Part shown: positions 43,248-52,406 of the stretch, piece after piece
Position numbering within the stretch: the stretch's first letter is position 1
How the letters are laid out: the number at the start of each line of letters is the position of its first letter
Origin: Parapedobacter lycopersici
GTDB taxonomy: Bacteria; Bacteroidota; Bacteroidia; Sphingobacteriales; Sphingobacteriaceae
Length of the DNA stretch: 64,000 nt
Reading direction: 5' to 3'
Assembly: GCF_024643285.1 (NCBI RefSeq)
Contig: NZ_JAMSLW010000002.1
Span: 124,001 to 188,000 of the forward strand
Made by a program: the position numbers and the translations under genes
Notes under the pieces: model-generated
Told to the model about the DNA's origin: nothing
The model's input: only the letters and a program-made list of their open reading frames with translations
Databases searched by the model: none

Positions 43248-44228
43248 ATGATCGATCAATTCCGGAAATACACACCGCTCAATATCCTGTTGTTATCCGT
43301 TGTGGGGGTATTGCTGTGCCTGGGTGTCTTTACCCACCTTCCGGAAGGCCTGACCCCCGTATTTTTTGAACCCGCAATCAGCAATTTCACCGGCAAGTTA
43401 TATCAGGGAGCAGTTTCTCCCGAACTCAATGCCGTGATCACACTGGCGCTGACCATTGTCCAGGCATTGCTGATCAACCAGGTTGTCAATACCGCAAACC
43501 TGGTTGGCCGGCCAAGTTTTCTGGCCGCGTTGATGTACCTTGCCCTGGCCAGTCTGATTTTGCCATTTCTAGTATTGTCACCTATCTTGATTTGCAATTT
43601 TCTGTCTATTTGGATGCTGAGTAAATTACTTAGCCTGTACAGACGGACAGAAATCAAGCCCCTGATGTTTGATCTGGGCATGATTGTAGCCTTGGGAAGC
43701 CTGGTGTATTTCCCATTTATTGTGATGCTGCTGCTGCTTTGGGGTGCGCTGATCATCTTCCGTCCATTCGACTGGCGGGAATGGCTGGCTGCTTTTATCG
43801 GCTTTATCACCATTTACTTTCTGTTGGGTGTACTGTATTTCTGGCTTGACCAGCTGGACACATTCTACCGGATCTGGCTGCCGTTAACACATCCCTTTCC
43901 AACATCTGTCCATATTGAAATGTATGATTACCTGGTATTGGTCCCCGTAATACTCATCCTGGTGCTCTTCCTTTTTACGTTAAGGCAGAACTTTTTCAAA
44001 AGCGTCGTACACATCCGGAAATCTTTTCAGCTGCTGTTCTGTATGCTGCTGCTGACGGTGCCCTCCTTCTACCTGAATGCGGAATTAGCGGTCAACCATT
44101 TTCTCCTGTGTGTACCCCCGATTGCCATTTACATGGCTTATTACTTTAACTACGCAACCAAACGGTGGTTCTACGAAAGTGTCTTTGCCCTTTTACTGCT
44201 GACCAGCATCTACTTCCAGTTCTTCTAA
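43248..44228 (+). CDS. DUF6427-type multi-pass membrane protein
   Basis: A 326-residue inner-membrane protein with eight to ten hydrophobic helices and few charged loops (for example LNILLLSVVGVLLCLGVF, ILPFLVLSPILICNFLSIW, FLLCVPPIAIYMAYYFNYA). It resembles a Bacteroidota-specific family with no known function. The ATG at 43248 (MIDQFRKYTPLN) is chosen over the open frame from 43146, whose first 34 residues do not look like a natural N-terminus. It lies 110 bp after the phosphoesterase gene. Confidence 0.75.
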   Translation: MIDQFRKYTPLNILLLSVVGVLLCLGVFTHLPEGLTPVFFEPAISNFTGKLYQGAVSPELNAVITLALTIVQALLINQVVNTANLVGRPSFLAALMYLALASLILPFLVLSPILICNFLSIWMLSKLLSLYRRTEIKPLMFDLGMIVALGSLVYFPFIVMLLLLWGALIIFRPFDWREWLAAFIGFITIYFLLGVLYFWLDQLDTFYRIWLPLTHPFPTSVHIEMYDYLVLVPVILILVLFLFTLRQNFFKSVVHIRKSFQLLFCMLLLTVPSFYLNAELAVNHFLLCVPPIAIYMAYYFNYATKRWFYESVFALLLLTSIYFQFF

Positions 44229-44295
44229 TTATTTATTATACAGCTTTTTAACCTTTTTTAACAAAAAGAATGTGTGGCGGGAGCTAAAAATTAGA

Positions 44296-44303
44296 TAGCT
44301 TTG
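44296..44303 (+). promoter_or_regulatory. -7 box upstream of purQ
   Basis: TAGCTTTG fits TAnnTTTG and gives a leader of about 100 nt. A short hairpin GGTGG/CCACC (44317-44330) follows within the leader. No -33 box is evident. Confidence 0.4.
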
Positions 44304-44409
44304 CATACATTTTACGGGTGGGAGGCCACCTTTATTACAGGCCATGCTGCAACAGGATACCCCCGTGGTTTATTTAGTTAATCGATTATCATCAATTTAG
44401 CATATTTAC

Positions 44410-45102
44410 ATGAAGTTCGGTGTCGTTATATTTCCGGGTTCCAATTGTGATGAAGACATTATCCACGTCTTGGGCAACGTTATGGAACAGGAGGTGGTTC
44501 GTTTATGGCATAAAGACCATGACCTGCAAGGGGCGGAATTTATCGTATTGCCCGGTGGTTTTTCTTATGGCGATTACCTGCGCTCGGGCGCCATTGCCCG
44601 TTTTTCTCCGATTATGCAGGAAATCATTGCGTATGCCAAAAAAGGAGGATACCTTATGGGAATCTGCAACGGTTTTCAGATTCTGACGGAAGCCGGATTG
44701 GTGCCGGGTGCATTGCTGCACAACCAGCAGCGGAAATTCATCTGTGACAATATCTACCTGAAAGCCCAAACCAGCGATTCAATAATCACTTCCCAACTGG
44801 AATTGGACAGGGCCTATAAAATTCCGATCGCACACGGCGAGGGCAATTATTTTGCGGATGAAGCGACATTAAACGCGCTAAACGACAACGATCAGGTATT
44901 ATTCCGGTATTGTGATGCCGCCGGTAACATCGTGGCTGACGCAAACCCCAATGGCTCACTGGAAAATATCGCCGGTGTGTGCAATAAATCAAGAAACGTA
45001 TTCGGTTTGATGCCGCATCCCGAGCGCGCCTCGGAAAACATCCTGGGCAATCAGGATGGCATAGGCATTTTTGAATCCATACTCCATACCGCATTATCGT
45101 AA
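44410..45102 (+). CDS. purQ: FGAM synthase subunit I (glutaminase)
   Basis: A 230-residue class I glutamine amidotransferase giving ammonia to PurL for formylglycinamidine ribonucleotide synthesis. The catalytic Cys86 is in GICNGFQIL, with His203 and Glu205 in MPHPERASE; the front has FPGSNCDED. That purQ is a separate gene implies a small PurL and PurS elsewhere. It is the second purine gene in the window, apart from purC. Confidence 0.94.
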   Translation: MKFGVVIFPGSNCDEDIIHVLGNVMEQEVVRLWHKDHDLQGAEFIVLPGGFSYGDYLRSGAIARFSPIMQEIIAYAKKGGYLMGICNGFQILTEAGLVPGALLHNQQRKFICDNIYLKAQTSDSIITSQLELDRAYKIPIAHGEGNYFADEATLNALNDNDQVLFRYCDAAGNIVADANPNGSLENIAGVCNKSRNVFGLMPHPERASENILGNQDGIGIFESILHTALS

Positions 45103-45118
45103 TCAGTTCACTCATTAC

Positions 45119-46441
45119 ATGCACAAAGCTCCCTCAAATTACATGCGTATCGTTTCAAAAGTTACTTTTTTTGTTGCATTTTTTATGCTGGCGGCTACGC
45201 TGGGTTATGCACAGCGGTCGACCACCAGCTCTCCATACTCACGCTTTGGCATCGGCGAATTGCGTGGCGATAACCTGCCGCAAAGCCGGGCAATGGGTGG
45301 TATCTCTACCGGCGTGCGTTACCTGCAGGGCTATGGCAATATCAACGTCATCAATCCGGCATCCTACTCTGCGCTGCTGCTTACCACCATTGACGTGGGC
45401 GTATTTGGCAACATCAACCAGTTAAGCAAAAATCAGCATTCCGAAAACGCGTATAATTTTGCATTAAGCCACATTAATTTCGGCATCCCGCTTGGGCGGC
45501 CGGGTGGAATCAGTTTCGGTATCCTGCCTTTTTCAGACGTAGGCTCCAGTTACTCTATTCCCGGTACAGTTGACACAACGAATATCAATACGGTATACGC
45601 GGGTACGGGTGGCACAACCAAGGCGTACCTCGGATATGGCATCCAGCTTAATAAAAATTTCAGTATTGGCGTGAATGCAGGCTATATTTTCGGTACGCTC
45701 AACAACATTAATTCCATCGAGTTCCCAAATGATGTGGGTGCACTCAATATCCGGACAGATAACAGCCGTTATGTCAAAGGATTCAGCTATGACTACGGCA
45801 TACAATACTTTCAGCCGCTGAAGAACGAATTAAGCCTGACCATTGGTTATTCGGGAACAGCGGGCACATCCCTCCGGGCGAAAGCCTCGCAAGTAGTGAC
45901 AGGTACCGCGACCAGCGTGGCCGAAGACGAGGAAAACCTGCCGTTAGATACGATTTCTACCTTTGAAGGCCAACGATATTCGATTAAAATGCCGATGAAA
46001 CACAGCATCGGGTTTACGCTGACCAAAACCAACAAATGGATGGTGGGAGGAGATTTTAATTACGCCAAGTGGAGTGATTACCGGGAAGGGGCAACCGATC
46101 CCGGGTTTACGGACAGTTATGGATTTGCTGTCGGTGGACAATTCACACCCGACGCGTCTTCAATCAATTACCTCAACCTGATTGACTACCGCCTCGGCTT
46201 CAAGGCCAACAAATTATACCTCAATTTGCAGGATCAGGACATCAAGCAGATGGCCATTACCGTGGGATTTGGCTTTCCATTGGCTTCGCTTTTCGGCGGA
46301 ACGTTCTACAAGATCAACTTCTCCAGCGAATTTGGCCAGATGGGTACGCTTTCAAACAATTTGGTCCGTGAACGCTATATTAATTTTAACTTAGGGTTTA
46401 CACTCAATGACCGCTGGTTCGTCCGGAGATCGTATGATTAA
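45119..46441 (+). CDS. Outer-membrane beta-barrel protein (FadL/PorV-like appearance)
   Basis: A 440-residue protein with a signal peptide (VTFFVAFFMLAATLGYAQ) and a mature part starting SSPYSRFGIGELR, then alternating amphipathic strands with many Gly and aromatic residues and ending in a strand. This looks like the membrane barrel family that precedes lptC in Bacteroidota, function unknown. ATG 45119 is used; ATG 45143 (MRIVSKVTFF) is as good. It begins after purQ by 16 bp and overlaps or abuts the lptC gene, so the two are coupled. Confidence 0.8.
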   Translation: MHKAPSNYMRIVSKVTFFVAFFMLAATLGYAQRSTTSSPYSRFGIGELRGDNLPQSRAMGGISTGVRYLQGYGNINVINPASYSALLLTTIDVGVFGNINQLSKNQHSENAYNFALSHINFGIPLGRPGGISFGILPFSDVGSSYSIPGTVDTTNINTVYAGTGGTTKAYLGYGIQLNKNFSIGVNAGYIFGTLNNINSIEFPNDVGALNIRTDNSRYVKGFSYDYGIQYFQPLKNELSLTIGYSGTAGTSLRAKASQVVTGTATSVAEDEENLPLDTISTFEGQRYSIKMPMKHSIGFTLTKTNKWMVGGDFNYAKWSDYREGATDPGFTDSYGFAVGGQFTPDASSINYLNLIDYRLGFKANKLYLNLQDQDIKQMAITVGFGFPLASLFGGTFYKINFSSEFGQMGTLSNNLVRERYINFNLGFTLNDRWFVRRSYD

Positions 46442-46457
46442 TCATGCCGACCATGCC

Positions 46458-47069
46458 ATGTTTACCAAGACGACATTAACTGACTATACATTCCCCGCCC
46501 CAAAGCGGGGTTTTGTCCTTTTGTTTCTGGCAGCAATCAGCTTATTGGCTTCCTGTGAAACGGATTTAAAGGAAGTCGACCGCATTGCAGCCATACAGGC
46601 AGAAGAACCGGTGGATATTTCCAGGGGCGTCACTGTAGTTTTCAGTGACTCAGCCGTTGTACAGGCAAAAATGAGCGCACCTGAAATGCGGCACTACAAT
46701 GTGGAAGATCCGTATTATGAATTTCAAAAGGGGGTTACCATCATCTTTTATGATGAACACAGCAAAGAAACCCAGCGCATTACCGCCGATTATGCGATTC
46801 AGAAAGAGGCCGAGGAGTTAATCGAATTCCGGGGAAATGTGGTCATTACCCGCGCGGACGGTTCCGTCATCAAAACCGAAGAACTCATTCACAGCCAAAA
46901 AGACAATACGTTTTATAATCATGTGCCGATCACCGCGCATTTTAAGGATGGCAAGGGTGATTTTATGGGATCTTCCTTTCGCTCGGATGGAAATTTTGAA
47001 AATATTGTGGTTCAAAATTCAACCGGATTGTATATTTTCGACGGCAACCAGGGACCGTCTTTTCGCTAA
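46458..47069 (+). CDS. lptC: LPS export protein LptC
   Basis: A lipoprotein or anchored periplasmic protein of about 203 residues from the LptC/OstA-like family, which passes lipopolysaccharide from LptBFG to the periplasmic bridge. A signal with LLASC (Cys33 from this start) precedes repeated beta-strands (VTVVFSDSAVVQAKMSAPEM, ITADYAIQKEAEELIEFRGN). The ATG at 46458 gives a compact signal; ATG 46434, which overlaps the preceding stop by eight bases, is the alternative. The length is typical. Confidence 0.85.
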   Translation: MFTKTTLTDYTFPAPKRGFVLLFLAAISLLASCETDLKEVDRIAAIQAEEPVDISRGVTVVFSDSAVVQAKMSAPEMRHYNVEDPYYEFQKGVTIIFYDEHSKETQRITADYAIQKEAEELIEFRGNVVITRADGSVIKTEELIHSQKDNTFYNHVPITAHFKDGKGDFMGSSFRSDGNFENIVVQNSTGLYIFDGNQGPSFR

Positions 47070-47138
47070 CGGCGTTCACCGGCTATTTTTTCAAAATGGA
47101 TGGGCTCTGCCCTGAACAAGACCAAAAAAACAGCTAAT

Positions 47139-48092
47139 ATGATCAACGGTTTAACTAAAAACATTGCAATATTTCAACGATCATTTTTCCTATTACTGTG
47201 TGCAATGGCCCCGGGCTTGCTCGCTGTTGCCCAGCACGCAAAAGATCAGGGGGTACACACCGCGACGGTCAGGTTTGACGGGATCGACCGTAAATACATG
47301 TATTACATTCCTTCAGCATATGATGCAAAAGCCAGATTACCGATTGTATTCTTCATTCACGGGTATGGCGCCAGTGCCCAGATCGGCGTAGATGTACTGG
47401 GGCCGCAATTCCATCAGCGTGCCGATCGGGATGGTGCGATCGTGGTTTATCCGGAAGCGACATCCAAGCACTGGAATGACAGACTGGGCGGTAGCTTCCC
47501 GGCAACAGATACCATCGATGATGTGGCTTATATCAATCATTTAATCGACCTATTCATCAGCGATTTTAAGGGTGACCCCCGCCGGGTCTATGTGTCCGGA
47601 AGTTCAAATGGCGGGATGATGACTTACCGGTTAAGCGTGGACATCCCCGGGAAAATAGCCGCCATCGCACCCTTCATATCTGCCATCAGTCCGCAGGTAG
47701 CTGCTACATCGGTCGATGCCGAGCCGATTCCTATCATTATCACAAGCGGAACTGCTGACAGTGTTATCCGATGGGATGGTGGACCTGTCGACGTGATCAA
47801 TACCCCCCGATTGCTATCCGGTGATCAGAACGTAGCGTACTGGGTGGCAAGAAACGCGACCAAAACCAATGCTAAGGTGCGTGTCTTACCTGATATAACC
47901 CCCGATGATGAATCGACCGTTGAAATACAGCATTACCCAGGCAGGTACGATGTCGTGCTTTACAAAATCATAGGGGGAGCGCACCGGCATCCCACCCTTC
48001 GCGAACCGGGAAAGCCCCTTGTACCCGGACAGAACATGGATTACAATTCCTTTGAAACCGTATGGGATTTTATGATGCGCTATAAAAAATAA
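47139..48092 (+). CDS. Secreted CE1/PHB-depolymerase-type esterase
   Basis: A 317-residue alpha/beta-hydrolase with a signal peptide (FFLLLCAMAPGLLAVAQ). The nucleophile is Ser156 in GSSNG, the oxyanion region is IHGYGA, an acid is likely in the SGTADSV segment and the histidine in GGAHRHP. Proteins of this type hydrolyse feruloyl or acetyl esters on plant polymers or polyhydroxybutyrate-like esters; the substrate is open. It might serve the pectin or hemicellulose diet suggested by the left side, but it is 30 kb away. ATG 47139 is preferred over 47100 for its signal peptide. Confidence 0.85.
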   Translation: MINGLTKNIAIFQRSFFLLLCAMAPGLLAVAQHAKDQGVHTATVRFDGIDRKYMYYIPSAYDAKARLPIVFFIHGYGASAQIGVDVLGPQFHQRADRDGAIVVYPEATSKHWNDRLGGSFPATDTIDDVAYINHLIDLFISDFKGDPRRVYVSGSSNGGMMTYRLSVDIPGKIAAIAPFISAISPQVAATSVDAEPIPIIITSGTADSVIRWDGGPVDVINTPRLLSGDQNVAYWVARNATKTNAKVRVLPDITPDDESTVEIQHYPGRYDVVLYKIIGGAHRHPTLREPGKPLVPGQNMDYNSFETVWDFMMRYKK

Positions 48093-48247
48093 TTACATAA
48101 TACCGGTTTTTGAACGTTTTGCTCAATTTTGCTTTTTGATCCTATTTTTTTCATAAAAATCGTATCTTGCGCCTCATTTTCAGTAACTGGCTAAACCCGG
48201 TCTTACAACGGAATAATTAGAAAAAACAAAACAGTTTATATACAACT

Positions 48248-50359
48248 ATGGGATTAATGAACTATTTGCGTAACCGGGCGGGGGTGGTTATCGTTGCTTT
48301 TATCGGTTTCGCGATTTTTGCGTTTTTACTGGGAGACGTAATTAATTACGGTACGCCTTTTTGGGCCAGGCATCAAAATCAGGTGGGGAGCATTAACGGG
48401 AATTCAATTGATATCAATGAATTTAACGCACAGGTAGACCAGACGTCCGAAATGTTCCGCCAGCAAATGGGTGGCGGTACACTGAATCCGCAGATGCGGT
48501 CGTGGGCGGTCCAGCAAGTCTGGAGCCAATACCTCAACCGGGCGTTGCTTGAAAAAGAAATTGAACAGGTCGGCCTAACCGTCGGCCAGCCCGAATTGAA
48601 CGACCTGGTCCAGGGAGAAAACCCTTCCATGCAGATACAGCAGGCATTTATGAACCCGCAAACGGGACAGTTCGACCGCAACCAGCTCAACGGATTCATT
48701 GCCCAGGTTGGCAGCCTTCCTGCAGCCCATGAAGCGCACGGACAGTGGGAAGCCCTCCTGCAGAATGTAATTGATACCCGACTGGCTGCCAAATACACCG
48801 ATTTGGTTAACAACAGTATTTATGTCACTTCACTTGAAGCAACGGAGGATTATAACCAGCGCAACAAACTAGCGAACTTCGACTATATTTTACTCGACTA
48901 CAGTGCTATACCAGACAGTTCAGTAACTGTTACGGAGCAAGATTACAAGGCATACTACGACGAGAATAAAGGGGTGTTTAAGAATGCGGAAGAAACCCGC
49001 AGTTTGGAATATGTAGTATTTGATGCCAGCCCTACTGCCCAGGATACAGCCCGGGTACGGGAAACGATAACAGAATTAAAAGCCCAGCTGGCGGAATCGA
49101 CTACCGATTCCCTGTTTGCTGCGGTGAATTCGGACACCAAATATCCATTTGCCTACCGCAAACGGGGTGAAATGGGTTCCGCGTTGGACTCGCTCATTTT
49201 CAGCGCATCACCCGGATCAACGGTCGGTCCGATCGTTTCGAATGGAACTTTCGAGATTGCAAAAGTAGTGGACGCGAAGGTGTGGCCGGATTCTGTAAAA
49301 GCCAGCCATATCCTGCTTAATCCAGCTGCTGAGGGCGGACTTGAGCGCGCACAGGCAAAAGCGGATTCCATCCGGAGCCTGGTACTCCAGGGTGAAAACT
49401 TTGCCTCGCTGGCTATCCAGTTCAGTGTGGATGAGGGCAGTAAAATCAATGGCGGCGAACTGGGTACTTTTGCACCGGGCATGATGGTACCCGTATTTGA
49501 AAACGCCGTATTCAATGGCAAAACAGGCGATGTACTCGTCGTCAATAGCCAGTTCGGCATCCACATCATCAAAATTATAAACCAGATCGGTTCATCACGC
49601 GTGGTCAAGGCCGCCATTGTGGATAAACAGGTAACCAGTGGTAGAGAAACCATGGATGCCGCATACAATAAGGCAACGCAGTTTTTTGGTGCGATCAACG
49701 GTAATAACTTCAGTGAGGTAGCTTCGGAGCAGCAACTTAATCCCTCAAAAGCAGAAAATATTACGGCAATGGAAACCATGCTGATGGGTACGGATGTGCC
49801 CCGGGAGCTTATCCGATGGGCTTTTGAAGCCGATCAGGGGGATGTTACTAACCAGGTGTACGAAGCGACAAATAAATATATTGTCGCCCGTGTGACCGAT
49901 ATTCAGGAAAAGGGCCAGCTTCCTTTGGAAGCCGTGAAAAAAGATATAGAAGCGGTAGTCCGAAACAGGGTAAAAGCTAAGCAGCTAATTGCTCAGGCAA
50001 CTGAGGCATCACAGGGCGCAGCCAGCCTGGCCCAGATCGCAGGAAAACTGGGAAAAACACCGGTGGCCGCTGAAAATATTGTATTGGCTAATCCGGTAAT
50101 ACCGGGAGTAGCCCGGGAAAATACCGTAGTGGGCACTGTTTTTGGGCTGCAGCCTAAACAGCCTTCCAATCCGATACGGGGCGCACAGGGCGTGTACGTT
50201 GTGGAGGTATCGGGTTTTGTAAATCCAGCCGTACCCGAGGATTTGACAGCCTTGAAAAAACAACTGATGCAAGCCACTACCCAACGGGCGGGAGCATTGA
50301 CGTTCCGCGCACTGCAGGATAAGGCAGATATTGTAGACAATCGGGCGAGGTTCTTTTAA
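48248..50359 (+). CDS. PpiD/SurA-type peptidyl-prolyl isomerase
   Basis: A 703-residue periplasmic foldase anchored by one N-terminal helix (VVIVAFIGFAIFAFLLGDVI). An N-terminal SurA_N-like helical domain (about 45-200), then a parvulin (PPIC) domain at about 345-455 (KASHILLNPA, GGELGTFAPGMMVP, FGIHIIKI), then a long C-terminal helical part. It helps outer-membrane proteins fold after export. A TATCTTG sequence about 80 bp upstream is a damaged -7 box. Neighbouring lptC and barrel genes fit envelope biogenesis. Confidence 0.9.
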   Translation: MGLMNYLRNRAGVVIVAFIGFAIFAFLLGDVINYGTPFWARHQNQVGSINGNSIDINEFNAQVDQTSEMFRQQMGGGTLNPQMRSWAVQQVWSQYLNRALLEKEIEQVGLTVGQPELNDLVQGENPSMQIQQAFMNPQTGQFDRNQLNGFIAQVGSLPAAHEAHGQWEALLQNVIDTRLAAKYTDLVNNSIYVTSLEATEDYNQRNKLANFDYILLDYSAIPDSSVTVTEQDYKAYYDENKGVFKNAEETRSLEYVVFDASPTAQDTARVRETITELKAQLAESTTDSLFAAVNSDTKYPFAYRKRGEMGSALDSLIFSASPGSTVGPIVSNGTFEIAKVVDAKVWPDSVKASHILLNPAAEGGLERAQAKADSIRSLVLQGENFASLAIQFSVDEGSKINGGELGTFAPGMMVPVFENAVFNGKTGDVLVVNSQFGIHIIKIINQIGSSRVVKAAIVDKQVTSGRETMDAAYNKATQFFGAINGNNFSEVASEQQLNPSKAENITAMETMLMGTDVPRELIRWAFEADQGDVTNQVYEATNKYIVARVTDIQEKGQLPLEAVKKDIEAVVRNRVKAKQLIAQATEASQGAASLAQIAGKLGKTPVAAENIVLANPVIPGVARENTVVGTVFGLQPKQPSNPIRGAQGVYVVEVSGFVNPAVPEDLTALKKQLMQATTQRAGALTFRALQDKADIVDNRARFF

Positions 50360-50373
50360 CCCGTTATTTTACG

Positions 50374-50381
50374 TAATTTTG
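50374..50381 (+). promoter_or_regulatory. -7 box of the DUF2480 gene
   Basis: TAATTTTG fits TAnnTTTG, about 40 bp before the start codon, in the short gap after the foldase gene. Confidence 0.45.
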
Positions 50382-50422
50382 TATCCGGGCAGTGGTTATA
50401 CTGTCCGGATTTTTTATTTACT

Positions 50423-50938
50423 ATGGAAATACAGGAGCACATTGTCAATAAAGTGGCACAAAGCGGATTGATTACCGTGGACCTTGCTGACTTCGGACCC
50501 CGGGGCGAACGGGTAATCTATGACATTAAAGATAATCTATTCCATGGTCTTATCCTCAGGGAAAAAGATTTCAGGGAGTTTGTCAAATCTCACGACTGGC
50601 AGCAATATAAAGGAAAATACGTAGGCATCACTTGTTCCGCTGATGCAATCATACCTACCTGGGCTTACATGTTGCTGGCCAACAGCCTGGAACCCTATGC
50701 CCAGGATGTCGCCTTTGGTGATGCGGACACACTGGAAACACTGTTATACGAACGGGCACTGGACGGAGTAGACATGGAGCGTTACCGCGACCAGCGCGTA
50801 GTAGTTAAAGGCTGCGGGGATATTCCGATTCCGGAGTCTGCATTTATTAAATTCACGGCAAAATTAACCAAAGTGGCCAAAAGCATCATGTATGGCGAAC
50901 CGTGTTCAACTGTGCCGGTGTTTAAACGCAAAAGCTAA
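50423..50938 (+). CDS. DUF2480-family protein
   Basis: A 171-residue cytosolic protein of a family seen mainly in Bacteroidota. Conserved-looking parts are VDLADFGPRGER, LILREKDFREF, ITCSADAIIPTWAYML and VVVKGCGDIPIPE; the last includes a Cys that with Cys in ITCSAD might bind metal, which is my inference. No reaction is known. It heads a run of uncharacterised genes (DUF3108, DUF3109) and overlaps none of them once starts are set. Confidence 0.85.
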   Translation: MEIQEHIVNKVAQSGLITVDLADFGPRGERVIYDIKDNLFHGLILREKDFREFVKSHDWQQYKGKYVGITCSADAIIPTWAYMLLANSLEPYAQDVAFGDADTLETLLYERALDGVDMERYRDQRVVVKGCGDIPIPESAFIKFTAKLTKVAKSIMYGEPCSTVPVFKRKS

Positions 50939-50969
50939 AACGGCATTTTATTTGCATATTGTTCTGTTG

Positions 50970-51746
50970 ATGAAAAAAACAACTGCCTTTATATTCTGCT
51001 TCATCGGTGTGACCCTGCTGGCCCACGGCCAGCTTCCCTTCCGTAAAGAATCAGCGTTCCAGGCAGGAGAAGAATTGACCTACCGTTTGCGATATGGCAT
51101 TATATCGGCTGCTGTGGGCGTGCTCAAGGTAGAAGACTCCAGTATTAAATTCAGCAGTCCCCATTCGTTTCATCTTTCCGCGAGGGGGCGTACCTCTTCG
51201 GCATTCAGTGTGTTCTATACGGTTGATAATCGTTATGACTCATACATTGACTCACGGACGTATTTACCCCATTATTATACGGAAAATATACGCGAAGGAA
51301 ATTACAGGCGGACGGATATTGTACGGTTTGACCATCGGCGCCGCACGGTTGTCGGCAACAAGGGAACCTTCCAAAGCAATTCCGACCAGACCTTTGATTT
51401 ACTTTCTGCCTATTACTTTGCGCGGAACCTGGATTTATCCAAGGTTAAGGTGGGTGATTCCTTTAAGCTCACCTATTTCCTGAACGACGAGATCGCCACG
51501 CTGGGCATCGAATATATCGGAATTGAAACCATAAAAACGGCCCTGGGCACACTGGAATGTCTTAAATTCAGTCCGGAGATCAAACCCGGCCGTATATTTA
51601 AAAAGGACAGTAGGTTATACCTGTGGGTAACCAACGACGGCAACCGGATTCCGGTAAAAGCCCAGGTCGAGATCCTGGTCGGATCGGTAACGCTGGAGCT
51701 GACCGATGCCAGCGGACTGAAGTATCCGCTTGGCGAAAAACAATAA
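50970..51746 (+). CDS. DUF3108-family exported protein
   Basis: A 258-residue secreted protein with a signal peptide (FIFCFIGVTLLAHGQ) and a beta-rich body (FQAGEELTYRLRYGIISAAVG, LSARGRTSSAFSVFYTVDNRY, KEDSRLYLWVTNDGNRIPVK-like end). DUF3108 is thought to be a periplasmic beta-barrel lipocalin-like fold with no known substrate. The ATG at 50970 is used instead of 50892, which would overlap the DUF2480 gene and precede the signal with 26 odd residues. It is 14 bp before the DUF3109 gene. Confidence 0.85.
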   Translation: MKKTTAFIFCFIGVTLLAHGQLPFRKESAFQAGEELTYRLRYGIISAAVGVLKVEDSSIKFSSPHSFHLSARGRTSSAFSVFYTVDNRYDSYIDSRTYLPHYYTENIREGNYRRTDIVRFDHRRRTVVGNKGTFQSNSDQTFDLLSAYYFARNLDLSKVKVGDSFKLTYFLNDEIATLGIEYIGIETIKTALGTLECLKFSPEIKPGRIFKKDSRLYLWVTNDGNRIPVKAQVEILVGSVTLELTDASGLKYPLGEKQ

Positions 51747-51760
51747 AAAAACAATCAACC

Positions 51761-52339
51761 ATGATGATCGAGGTAGGAGCGGTATTGGTAAGTGAAGACC
51801 TAATTAAAGAAGAATTTGTCTGCAACCTGCATAAATGCCGTGGTGCGTGCTGTATTGAAGGTGATGCGGGTGCCCCGCTGCATCAGACTGAACTGGCCGT
51901 TCTTAAGGAAATATACCCGCATGTAAAGCCTTATATGACGGAAAAAGGCATAGCCGCTGTGGAAGAATACGGCACACATGTTACCGACATGGATGGCGAC
52001 CTTACAACGCCATGCGTGGGTGGGAATAAGGAATGTGCTTACGTTACCTGGGAAAACGGCATCACCAAGTGTGCTATTGAAAAGGCATATGAAAGTGGTG
52101 CGATCACCTGGAAAAAACCCATTTCCTGCCACTTATACCCGATACGAACCACCGTTTACCCCGAGTTTGAAGTATTGCACTACGACCGCTGGCACATCTG
52201 CCATTCGGCTTGTTCGCTGGGTAGGGAGCTGCATGTACCGGTATATGCGTTCCTGAAAGAGCCCCTTACCCGTAAATACGGTGCCGAATGGTACAGTGAG
52301 CTGGAAGCGGCCGCTGCCGAAAACGATTCAAACAAGTAA
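51761..52339 (+). CDS. DUF3109-family cysteine-rich protein
   Basis: A 192-residue cytosolic protein with ten cysteines in pairs and clusters (FVCNLHKCRGACC, TPCVGGNKEC, TKCAIEK, ISCHLYP, HICHSACSLG). The pattern suggests a metal or Fe-S site, as in related Zn/Fe-S CxxxCxxC proteins; this is inferred. No function is known. Two ATGs stand in a row (51761, 51764). A longer open frame from 51623 runs over the preceding gene and is not accepted. Confidence 0.85.
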   Translation: MMIEVGAVLVSEDLIKEEFVCNLHKCRGACCIEGDAGAPLHQTELAVLKEIYPHVKPYMTEKGIAAVEEYGTHVTDMDGDLTTPCVGGNKECAYVTWENGITKCAIEKAYESGAITWKKPISCHLYPIRTTVYPEFEVLHYDRWHICHSACSLGRELHVPVYAFLKEPLTRKYGAEWYSELEAAAAENDSNK

Positions 52340-52406
52340 AAATATCTTAGTATCTTACGGCCGTTTTTACACCATCAGACAATATTCGTGTTTGCCGGAC
52401 TTTTAC

